Source: Ulvibacter litoralis
Lineage (GTDB): Bacteria > Bacteroidota > Bacteroidia > Flavobacteriales > Flavobacteriaceae
Assembly: GCF_900102055.1 (NCBI RefSeq)
Contig: NZ_FNBA01000006.1
Span: 1 to 64,000, forward strand
Reading direction: 5' to 3'
DNA: 64,000 bases
Shown: positions 23,980 through 31,561 of the stretch, piece after piece
How positions within the stretch are numbered: position 1 is the first letter of the stretch
Layout of the letters: each line of letters begins with the position of its first letter
Made by a program: the position numbers and the translations under genes
The notes under the pieces: model-generated
Seen by the model: only the letters and a program-made list of their open reading frames with translations
Database searches by the model: none
What the model was told of the DNA's origin: nothing

Positions 23980-25023
23980 ATGAAAAAAACTATTTTCCTT
24001 ATTCTACTTTTAGCTTCATTAAAAAGTATCGGACAAAAATCGGAATTAAACATTACAATTGACGAAAGGATAGAGACCATCTATTCTATAGCATTTTTAG
24101 ATAATTACTTTCTAGTCAATAATCACGACAATCTTTACAAGTCAAAGTTAAAAAATAATTTTAAAGCTCTGAAAAACCATAAGGCAGTTGCTTTGTTTGA
24201 TACATTATCTAAAAAACACGGTTTTAATTTTAATAACGTGACAGATTGGGTTCTACAGTTCGGGGAATTTCCTGAATTGAATAAAGTAAGAGAAGTCATA
24301 AATCCTGAAGCTTTTGATGAAAGCAAAGGGGATTATCTAATTAAAAAATTTAAAAAAGAATTTATTTCCTTTAATCAAGATTCTTTATTTCAAGCCTATT
24401 TATTCGAAGTAAAAGAATTGAATGAGAAAGTAATTAATCAAGTGAAACAATCTAAATCTATTCAACATCTTCCAGCTTATCTAGAAAAATACTACGGAAG
24501 TGAATTGGGCTCCTATAATTTAATTCTCTCACCATTAGTTCATTCAGGAGGTTTTAATTCAAAATTCATAGCAGATGGGGAAAAAGAAGTTTATGCTATA
24601 ATTGGACCAAATGGAGAAATTGAACATATCCCATATTTTGAAAAAGAATACCTTGAAATGGATATGATTTTACACGAATTTGGTCATTCCTTCGTAAATC
24701 CTTTAACAGAAAAATTTCAAAATGAAATAGAAACTATTAAAGAAAAATATTACACTGAAAGTTTAAAAAAAGATGGAGAAAGTCAAGCTTATAGCGAATG
24801 GAAATATGTTTTTAACGAGCTTATAATAAGAGCAGTAACAATAAGAATAGCAAATAATAATTTTGGAACAGAAAAAGCGAAAGAACTTTTAGACTACGAA
24901 AAATCTATTGGATTTTCATTAGTAGATAATATTGTAGAAATTTTAAAAGAATATGAAAATAACAGAGAAAAATATTCGAAATTTAATGAGTTTTATCCAA
25001 TTTTAATTGAACGAATGAAATAA
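23980..25023 (+). CDS. DUF4932 secreted metallopeptidase-like protein
   Basis: The 347-residue protein has a signal peptide (KKTIFLILLLASLKSIGQ). The zinc-binding motif HEFGH is at residues 232-236 in MDMILHEFGHSFVNPL, and the likely third zinc ligand is a Glu in the helix WKYVFNELIIRAVTIRI downstream, as in gluzincin-like DUF4932 proteins. Residues 20-200 form the helical N-terminal part. It should be periplasmic or extracellular. It is the only gene of a unit whose ends GTTACCAGTAATTT and AAATTACTGGCAAC are complementary at 13 of 14 bases. Confidence 0.82.
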   Translation: MKKTIFLILLLASLKSIGQKSELNITIDERIETIYSIAFLDNYFLVNNHDNLYKSKLKNNFKALKNHKAVALFDTLSKKHGFNFNNVTDWVLQFGEFPELNKVREVINPEAFDESKGDYLIKKFKKEFISFNQDSLFQAYLFEVKELNEKVINQVKQSKSIQHLPAYLEKYYGSELGSYNLILSPLVHSGGFNSKFIADGEKEVYAIIGPNGEIEHIPYFEKEYLEMDMILHEFGHSFVNPLTEKFQNEIETIKEKYYTESLKKDGESQAYSEWKYVFNELIIRAVTIRIANNNFGTEKAKELLDYEKSIGFSLVDNIVEILKEYENNREKYSKFNEFYPILIERMK

Positions 25024-25024
25024 A

Positions 25025-25165
25025 AAATTACTGGCAACACCGTGTGTAATGAATGGCTAGTTCTGGCTTACTTACGAAAATCCTCGCAGATTTTCTATTC
25101 GTTTTTTATTTGCTAAATTAGGCGCTTAAACACGCCACTACTCTTATACAAACACGTTACAATAT
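25025..25165 (+). repeat. attC-like site, short class C, joined to a second partial copy
   Basis: AAATTACTGGCAAC at 25025-25038 closes the DUF4932 unit. The end is atacaaacacGTTACAATATCG at 25156. Immediately after it, 25161-25200 repeats the interior of the site at 23855-23896 (aatat.gt.ttttctaatc..taatcaaaccacaa), so the start of the next unit contains part of another site. This suggests a past fusion or deletion. Confidence 0.65.
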
Positions 25166-25254
25166 CGTATTTTCTAATCTCTAATCAAACCACAATAAAG
25201 CGATTTTAAATGCCAAATCATTACCTAAAGAACAACAATATAGATCTTTCCCCC

Positions 25255-26481
25255 TCATTTCGTTGCCTCCCTACCCAATAAAAGAGATTCCAATGCATCA
25301 TAGCTATCCAATTGTTGATCCGGTTGCAAACTGTCCGCAAGCTCTAATACCGTTGCAATCGTAAGTCGATCAGAACAATGAGACAATCGAGGCGAACCAA
25401 ACCCTTGCGTATTTTCCAATGCCAACATACACACCCGTAACAAACAAGAGATAAGATACCGCAACTCCCCATGATTCGCGACCTCAAAAGTAACCTCCTG
25501 AAGGTGGATGGGAGAGTCGCCAGGGTATTCATGGCGAACACGTGGTCGTAACAATCGAACCGCAGCTTGCAACGTTTCGTTAGCAACATTCGCAACAGGC
25601 TCCTCAGCTGCTACCGCAGTGTCCAAACCCTTGGGGGCAGTAGGTACAGAAGAGAAATCCCCTCCCAGCAATTTTTCGCACTTCAACAACTCCGTTTCAA
25701 CAGCTGCTGCAACCAAAGCCATCAGTTCATCCGCTTTTTTAATAAGGGTCAACACCTGCGTTTTCTTAATGTGATAATGTAGTGAATACCTAGAGTGAAT
25801 ATACGCCTTGTTAAGCGTATTCATAAGGTGCGTATCCTCTTTGTGTTCCCTCGGAAAAAAGTGTTTAAATGCACTGTACAGCTTTCCAAGATAGGATTGA
25901 TGGTCACTAATTAAATGCCCCGAAAATGTGTCCCCTACAAGAAAATATTCAGCCGCCAAAAAACATTGCTCTAAAGTCTGATGCAACATAAATGCAGCCT
26001 GTGCATAATTTTCATGCTCCAAATAAAAAGCTGCCCCTTGCCGAAAAGCAGTGATTCTAGAATATTGTATGTCAAAATTTTCCCGTGCCTTTGCCATAAA
26101 CTGAGAAAGATCTAAGGGCTTAAACAACCACCCTTCCTCATACCGATGGTGATAATACACCAAATTTTCCTTCCTACAATAATTCAGAAAAAAAGGATTC
26201 CCCTCTTTCGTAAGTTGCTGTAGGGTGTGCAAACTATAAAACGAAATACTACAATGAGGATAGGTTTCCCGTAAGCGTGCCAAAACCGCTTTAATTCGCG
26301 ACTTAAAACGTTTGGCAGCATCCTCTATAATAAGGATAAAATAATACGAATCAGCCCCCTGCTCTTCAGGAGGAAATAGGTAGATGCGGTTTACATTCAC
26401 CTGTTGTACAAGTTGAGATACCAAAGCAGCAACGGTATCATTTTCGTTCAAAGCGGGGAGAGAGAGTAATGAAGGTTCCAT
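25255..26481 (-). CDS. HEPN-domain protein with degenerate nucleotidyltransferase-like N-terminus
   Basis: The 408-residue protein starts with a domain (VNRIYLFPPEEQGADSYYFILIIEDAAKRFKSRIKAVLARL) that resembles a nucleotidyltransferase fold without clear catalytic acids. It continues with a helical HEPN-like domain at about 130-270 (FDIQYSRITAFRQGAAFYLEHENYAQAAFMLHQTLEQCFLAAEYFLVG ... KAYIHSRYSLHYHIKK). The last 120 residues are unfamiliar. Related MNT-HEPN fusions are common in Bacteroidota, often on mobile DNA. It reads against the array, and its base composition looks clearly richer in G+C than neighbouring cargo, which suggests a separate source. A 68-residue coiled-coil gene lies just upstream in the same direction. 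Confidence 0.7.
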   Translation of the reverse strand: MEPSLLSLPALNENDTVAALVSQLVQQVNVNRIYLFPPEEQGADSYYFILIIEDAAKRFKSRIKAVLARLRETYPHCSISFYSLHTLQQLTKEGNPFFLNYCRKENLVYYHHRYEEGWLFKPLDLSQFMAKARENFDIQYSRITAFRQGAAFYLEHENYAQAAFMLHQTLEQCFLAAEYFLVGDTFSGHLISDHQSYLGKLYSAFKHFFPREHKEDTHLMNTLNKAYIHSRYSLHYHIKKTQVLTLIKKADELMALVAAAVETELLKCEKLLGGDFSSVPTAPKGLDTAVAAEEPVANVANETLQAAVRLLRPRVRHEYPGDSPIHLQEVTFEVANHGELRYLISCLLRVCMLALENTQGFGSPRLSHCSDRLTIATVLELADSLQPDQQLDSYDALESLLLGREATK

Positions 26482-26609
26482 AATAAATGGGTGTTAAAAA
26501 AAGAGGTATTAAGGAGGGGAGTTTGATAAAGTATGTCAAATTAAAAAGGAAAAGAGAGACAAAAAGGGCAAAATATTCGGTAAAAATCCAAAGAAATCAC
26601 CTCCCAAAA

Positions 26610-26816
26610 TCACAACCTTTTAGCCGATATCCGCCTCTTATAGGGAGGTTTAGGAGCGGTTTGCATCCCAACCTGTTCCTGCAGCCGTTTGCTAAGCTGC
26701 TCAATAAGCTCATTTTGAGTCTTCATAATACGCAACAAATCATGCATGGCATCTAAGTTGGTTAGTTGTTCGTAAACAATGGCTTCTAAATCGGCTTTGG
26801 TGTATCTTTTGCTCAT
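26610..26816 (-). CDS. Small coiled-coil protein of unknown function
   Basis: The 68-residue product (SKRYTKADLEAIVYEQLTNLDAMHDLLRIMKTQNELIEQLSKRLQEQVG) is mostly helical, with a heptad-like pattern and a basic C-terminus (KPPYKRRISAKRL). It lies 128 bases upstream of the HEPN gene on the same strand and probably belongs to its operon. Divergently, an XRE regulator begins at 27005. Not recognised as a known family. The opposite-strand open frame at 26487-26756 is lower quality. Confidence 0.5.
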   Translation of the reverse strand: MSKRYTKADLEAIVYEQLTNLDAMHDLLRIMKTQNELIEQLSKRLQEQVGMQTAPKPPYKRRISAKRL

Positions 26817-26839
26817 AGGGTAAATATATTTGCGAATAA

Positions 26840-26885
26840 CATCATTTTAATGATGATGTAAATGTATAATATAAAATTATATTAT
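26840..26885. promoter_or_regulatory. Two palindromes in the divergent region upstream of the XRE gene
   Basis: CATCATT-TT-AATGATG at 26840-26855 and ATAATATAA-AA-TTATATTAT at 26866-26885 are perfect inverted repeats. They lie between the minus-strand small gene (ends 26816) and the plus-strand XRE gene (starts 27005). They are candidate operators for that XRE protein or simple AT-rich promoter features. Confidence 0.4.
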
Positions 26886-27004
26886 GCAAATAAAATGATT
26901 TAATATGCGTATTAGTTTAAGTGATAAGTTGTTTATGTGTTAAATTTCATTATACTATATTTGAATAGTATGCAAATAGATAATAATATATTCACATTTT
27001 AATA

Positions 27005-27214
27005 ATGAGTAAAAAGGCAATTAATAGATTGAAAGTTGTTCTAGCAGAAGAAGGTAGAACAAATAAATGGTTAGCTGAAAAACTAAAGAAAAATACAGCT
27101 ACGGTTTCAAGATGGTGTACTAATGAAATGCAACCTTCATTAGATACACTTGTGGAAATAGCAAACGCTTTAAATGTTGATGTAAGAGAATTATTAATCT
27201 CAACAAAACAATAG
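27005..27214 (+). CDS. XRE-family helix-turn-helix protein
   Basis: The 69-residue protein is almost entirely a Cro/C1-type helix-turn-helix: INRLKVVLAEEGRTNKWLAEKLKKNTATVSRWCTNEMQPSLDTLVEIANALNVDVRELL. It has no fused sensor or toxin domain. It is likely a repressor of its own promoter and perhaps of the divergent small gene/HEPN operon. It is followed by a class A attC-like site. Confidence 0.85.
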   Translation: MSKKAINRLKVVLAEEGRTNKWLAEKLKKNTATVSRWCTNEMQPSLDTLVEIANALNVDVRELLISTKQ

Positions 27215-27246
27215 TAGGGTAGAAAAAGTATAAACCTACTTAAATA

Positions 27247-27433
27247 GGGATAACAACATAGCATTGCCCTAAAAAGACTACAAAATAGGGCACACCCTCT
27301 AAATACGGAAACCCGTAACAGAGTGTGCTAAAAACTACCTACATTTAGAAATAATTTAGAATTACTAAGACAGCTCTCATGAAGATTTTGAGGAATAGGA
27401 GTACTTTTAGTTGTGATATAATACGTTAGCCAC
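27247..27433 (+). repeat. attC-like site, class A, with short left arm
   Basis: GGGATAAC at 27247-27254 opens the site and GTTAGCCAC at 27425-27433 closes it. From 27290 it matches class A closely: cacaccctctaaatacggaaacccgtaacagagtgtgc, tacctacatttagaa, and the end ttttagttgtgatataatacGTT. The left arm before 27290 is shorter than in the other class A copies. The tag GTTAGCCAC is the exact complement of GTGGCTAAC at 29552. Confidence 0.72.
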
Positions 27434-27447
27434 AATAAATACAGACT

Positions 27448-29550
27448 ATGGAGAATAAATTAAAATTCCTTGAGTTTTCAGAATCTTTAAAACTTGTAAG
27501 GAAAACAAGAATTGAAGATTTTATTGAGGATAAAAATATTGATGACATTTATACTGATTTACTTCCCAATAATGGAATTATTAACAAATTAAACCTTCCA
27601 AGAACTACAATTTTAGTTGGTCGAAAAGGAACAGGTAAGTCAACAATTTTTCAAAAATCACAAAAAGATTTAGTTTCAAATAATAAGTGTATTTCTATTT
27701 ATATAGATGTCAAATCTTTATATGACAATTCTACACCTACAATTCCCTTAGAAGTTGAAAGCGTTAGTAAAGAACTACAAAAGTATCTTCTTTTTAGTAA
27801 TTTAATAAAAGAAATCGTTCTTGAAACAAAGAATAGATTAGACGAATTTGTTCAAGTTTCAATAATAAAAAGGTTACTGGGCTTTGATAAAGAGCAAATT
27901 GATAAAATAAATTTGGAATTAGATGAAATAGAAAAATCAATATCAAATGTAATCAAACAAGTTGACGCTTCATTAATTACAAATTACAAATTATCAAGTC
28001 AAGAAGAAAATGAAAAATCAGTTAAGGGAGATATAAGTATCTCAAAAACACCAAAATTAGATATTGGAGCCTCAGCAACTAAAGGAAGTACTATAAAATC
28101 TGAATTTGAGACAAGTCTTGTTACATATTTAGATATTAAAAAAAGCTTAATAACCAAATTAACCTCTATTAAAAACATTCTAGAGATTGACCATTTATAT
28201 ATTTTCTTAGATGATTATTCAGAAATAGACGAAGAATCTCAAAAGGTATTTATGGATTGGTTTATTACACCTTTAAATAATCTTTCAGATGATTTCGTTA
28301 AATTTAAGATTGCAATTTATCCACATAGATTTTATTATGGAAAATTAGACAATTCAAAGATTGACGAAATTTCATTAGACTTTTTTGATGCTTTTTATAC
28401 ATTTGAAAAAGAGGCTGATATATCCAAAATGGAGACATTAGCTCTTGATTATACAAAAAGACTGATTCAAAAAAGATTGCATCTCTTTTTTCCAAATAAT
28501 AATTGGGAAAAATTCTTTTCGATAGATGAATCTGAAATTTATGATATACTATTTAGTACATCATTTAATATACCAAGGAAAATAGGTTTTTTACTTTCCT
28601 ATTGTTATGAATCTTGTTTGATTCACGATGTAAAAATATCCAAAGAAGCAATTGAAAATGCTTCTAAAAGATACTATTCTGATATTATACATAAATATTT
28701 TATAGCAAATCAATTTGTAACGAAACCTTTTCAAGATAAAATATCAAACGAACATCAATATCAACTATTAAATTTTATAATTAATCGTCAAAAAATAAAT
28801 TCATCATCTTCTAATAGAACAAGAATAAAAGGAAAGCCTACTAATCATTTTATCGTGAATAAAGAGATTTCAAATCTTTTAGATAATTTAGAACTGAATG
28901 GGTTTTTAACTACTTATAATAATGTTAATGACAATAATGATAATTTATCTATTATTTATTCTCTTGACTATGGACTCTGTAAAACACATAACCTTAATTT
29001 TTCAAGAGCATATAATTCAAAATTGATTACCTATTTTACTCAAGCTAGGTTTAATATGAATATTTTGATTTCAGATTATTTTAATAAAACTCAATTAATC
29101 AAATGTCCAAATAATCACGAATTTCCATATGAAATGCTTAAAACTTTAAAAGCATTTAAGATGCGTTGTCCGACTTGTTTAGATGATGGAAACTCTGTTT
29201 TATGTGAAGTCACACTATCTAGTCAAGAAGTTCGAGAAAGATTACAAACAATTGAAAATAAGAGAATTCAAAAGTTAACTTTTTCAGAGTTTCAAGTTCT
29301 AGACTACTTAAATGGTTATCAAAAAATAGTAAGTATTCATAAAATATCGAGTACACTTGACAATAGCATATCTACAACTCACTCAATTATAAACAAACTA
29401 ATTGAAAAGGGATTAATTTTACAAGATAATGAAGCTAGTAGAACATTGAAAAAAGAAATGTTTAACCTTTCTGAAAAAGGAAGTAAATTAATCAAGACCA
29501 TTCTAAAACTGATAGAGGATATTAAGACAAAAGAGAGAAAAGAAAATTAA
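27448..29550 (+). CDS. P-loop ATPase with C-terminal zinc ribbon and winged helix (Sll1717-like)
   Basis: The 700-residue protein has a Walker A motif GRKGTGKST at residues 58-66 and a Walker B-like LYIFLDDYSEIDE at about 250-262. A long helical insert lies between them. The C-terminal part carries two Cys pairs for a zinc ribbon (CPNNHEF at about 553, CPTC at about 574) and then a winged-helix-like region (about 605-690, with FSEFQVLDYLNGYQKIVSIHKISSTL). The family of the ATPase part resembles Sll1717-type P-loop proteins, which are often found in defence contexts. It is alone in a unit with perfect tags GTTAGCCAC/GTGGCTAAC. DNA- or RNA-responsive regulation of an effector is an inference. 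Confidence 0.7.
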   Translation: MENKLKFLEFSESLKLVRKTRIEDFIEDKNIDDIYTDLLPNNGIINKLNLPRTTILVGRKGTGKSTIFQKSQKDLVSNNKCISIYIDVKSLYDNSTPTIPLEVESVSKELQKYLLFSNLIKEIVLETKNRLDEFVQVSIIKRLLGFDKEQIDKINLELDEIEKSISNVIKQVDASLITNYKLSSQEENEKSVKGDISISKTPKLDIGASATKGSTIKSEFETSLVTYLDIKKSLITKLTSIKNILEIDHLYIFLDDYSEIDEESQKVFMDWFITPLNNLSDDFVKFKIAIYPHRFYYGKLDNSKIDEISLDFFDAFYTFEKEADISKMETLALDYTKRLIQKRLHLFFPNNNWEKFFSIDESEIYDILFSTSFNIPRKIGFLLSYCYESCLIHDVKISKEAIENASKRYYSDIIHKYFIANQFVTKPFQDKISNEHQYQLLNFIINRQKINSSSSNRTRIKGKPTNHFIVNKEISNLLDNLELNGFLTTYNNVNDNNDNLSIIYSLDYGLCKTHNLNFSRAYNSKLITYFTQARFNMNILISDYFNKTQLIKCPNNHEFPYEMLKTLKAFKMRCPTCLDDGNSVLCEVTLSSQEVRERLQTIENKRIQKLTFSEFQVLDYLNGYQKIVSIHKISSTLDNSISTTHSIINKLIEKGLILQDNEASRTLKKEMFNLSEKGSKLIKTILKLIEDIKTKERKEN

Positions 29551-29551
29551 A

Positions 29552-29827
29552 GTGGCTAACATCGATAAGATATATCCTAGAGTATTGCTTTTACAATAAC
29601 AATAAACCCAGAAAGTAATAGCGTAGGTTAAAATATAGATGAAAGAGCTAGGGGGGAATAAATAGCATAAAAAATAGAACACCCCCTCTAAATACGGAAA
29701 CCCGTAACAGAGTGTGCTAAAAACTACCTACATTTAGAACTACTAAAACAGTTCTCATAGAGATTTTGAGGAATAGGAGTACCTTTAGTTGTGATATAAT
29801 ACGTTGTAACCAGTACCAGAAAAAACC
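29552..29827 (+). repeat. attC-like site, class A, full length
   Basis: GTGGCTAAC (29552-29560) to GTTGTAACCAGTACC (29813-29827), 276 bp. The internal structure is nested: TACGG (29693-29697) pairs with CCGTA (29702-29706) around AAAC, with CACCCTC-like and GAGTGTG-like arms outside. Further out, GTAGGTT near 29624 pairs with AACTACCTAC near 29723. The other class A copies keep the same pairs with different loops. Confidence 0.8.
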
Positions 29828-29836
29828 GAACTAAAA

Positions 29837-31261
29837 ATGACATTAGGACTAATAATTATAATTTTAGCTTTAGGAATCGCATTATTTATAGTGCTAAACC
29901 AAAGTAAGAAAACAAAAACAAAGCTTAATGTTGAAATTCAAAATAAAGATTCAGAACTATCAACTAAAACCGAACAAAACAGCAAACTTAATTCTGATTT
30001 AGTAAGGTTTAGTGGAATCATATCAATCGAAAATGAAATTGAATCGAAGAATAAGGAATTTTCCGAAATTCAAGCAAATGCCACAGAATTGAATGACAGA
30101 TATATTAATGCAAAATCAATCTTTAAAGAATTAGAAAAGGACATTAAACTCTACCAAAATGATTTGGAGTTTGTAGAACTTGGAATTTACGAACCGATTT
30201 TTGATTTAGATACCTCAGAAAAATACAAAGAACGAATTACACAAATAGTTGCAAGGCAAAAACAACTAATAAAGGGAGGAAATGCTTGTGTTTGCAATAC
30301 AGAATGGGTTGTCGGAAATAGCCGAAAACAAGGCGAAATAATGACAAGGAGATATATTAATTTGACTTTGAGAGCATTTAATGGAGAATGTGATGCATTA
30401 ATTTCAAAAGTCCGTTGGAATAATATTAGGCGTTTTGAAGAACGAATAACAAAAGCTTTTAATGCAATTAATAAACTAGGTCAATCTAATAATACTTCTA
30501 TAACAGATAAGTATTTAAAGTTAAAATTAGACGAACTTCATTTAGTTTATGAATTAGCACATAAAAAATATCAAGAAAAAGAAGAAGCAAGAGCAATAAG
30601 AGAAGAACAACGAGAAGAAGAAAGAGCACAGCGAGAATTTGAAAAAGCAAGAAAAGATGCGGAAATGGAAGAAAAACGTTTCCAAAAAGCTTTAGAACGT
30701 GCGAGAAAGGATTTAGGATTAGTCAGCGGAGAAAAATTAGAAGAACTAAACTCTCAAATCGCTCAATTAGAACAGAATTTAAAAGAAGCTCACGAAGCAA
30801 AAGAAAGGGCTATTTCAAGAGCTCAAGAAACTAAATCTGGACACGTTTATATAATATCTAACCTTGGTTCATTTGGAGAGAACGTTTATAAAATTGGAAT
30901 GACAAGAAGACTTGAACCAATGGACAGAGTTAAGGAATTAGGAGATGCTTCTGTACCTTTTACGTTCGATTTACACGCAATGATTTTCTCAGAGAACGCG
31001 CCCGAGCTTGAAAACCTATTACATAGAGAATTTGATGATAGGCGAATAAATAAAGTAAATTACAGAAAAGAGTATTTTAGGGTTACATTAGATGAAATTG
31101 AGCAAGTGATCATAAACAAATATGAGAAGGAAGTTGATTTTATAAAAGACATCGAAGCGCAACAATTTAGAGAAACAAAATCAATAATTAAACAATTACA
31201 GCAGGCTAAAGAAGAACAAGGCGAAAATGAGATTGAAAAATATCCGGAAAGTTTGTTCTGA
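29837..31261 (+). CDS. DUF4041 protein with GIY-YIG-related (T5orf172/MUG113-type) domain
   Basis: The 474-residue protein begins with one membrane helix (LGLIIIILALGIALFIVL). A first coiled coil (30-95) is followed by the DUF4041 region (about 95-215: LEFVELGIYEPIFDLDTSEKYKERI ... NACVCNTEWVVG), a strongly charged second coiled coil (225-330: EEQREEERAQREFEKARKDAE), and a C-terminal T5orf172-type domain (SGHVYIISNLGSFGENVYKIGMTRR ... ENLLHREFDDRRINKVNYRKEYFRV, about 333-430). This domain is related to GIY-YIG nucleases and common in phage and defence genes. The membrane anchor suggests a surveillance role. Tags GTTGTAACCAGTAC/GTACTTGAAACAAC match 11 of 14. Confidence 0.82.
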   Translation: MTLGLIIIILALGIALFIVLNQSKKTKTKLNVEIQNKDSELSTKTEQNSKLNSDLVRFSGIISIENEIESKNKEFSEIQANATELNDRYINAKSIFKELEKDIKLYQNDLEFVELGIYEPIFDLDTSEKYKERITQIVARQKQLIKGGNACVCNTEWVVGNSRKQGEIMTRRYINLTLRAFNGECDALISKVRWNNIRRFEERITKAFNAINKLGQSNNTSITDKYLKLKLDELHLVYELAHKKYQEKEEARAIREEQREEERAQREFEKARKDAEMEEKRFQKALERARKDLGLVSGEKLEELNSQIAQLEQNLKEAHEAKERAISRAQETKSGHVYIISNLGSFGENVYKIGMTRRLEPMDRVKELGDASVPFTFDLHAMIFSENAPELENLLHREFDDRRINKVNYRKEYFRVTLDEIEQVIINKYEKEVDFIKDIEAQQFRETKSIIKQLQQAKEEQGENEIEKYPESLF

Positions 31262-31266
31262 AAAAA

Positions 31267-31541
31267 GTACTTGAAACAACATCGATAAGATAAATCCTAG
31301 AGTATTGCTTTGGCAATAACAATAAACTTAGAAAGTAGTAGCGTAGGTTAAAATATAGATGAAAGAGGTAGGGGGTAATAAATAGCATAAATAATAGAAC
31401 ACCCCCTCAAATACGGTTACCCGTAACAGAGTGTGCTAAAAACTACCTACATTTAGAAATAAATAAAACGACTAAGACATTTCTCATGGAGCTTTTGAGG
31501 TATAGGAGTACTTTTAGTTGTGATATAATACGTTGTGCCTC
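31267..31541 (+). repeat. attC-like site, class A, full length
   Basis: GTACTTGAAACAAC (31267-31280) to GTTGTGCCTC (31532-31541), 275 bp. It is nearly identical to the copy at 29552 over its whole interior. The apical hairpin here is TACGG-ttac-CCGTA, so the stem is kept while the loop changes. Confidence 0.82.
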
Positions 31542-31561
31542 ATTAAAAAAACGAATAATTT

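Noticed and set aside
26487-26756. Plus-strand frame of 89 residues
   Set aside because: It lies opposite the minus-strand coiled-coil gene, is very rich in Lys/Arg/Pro without domain pattern, and its end is the reverse of that gene.
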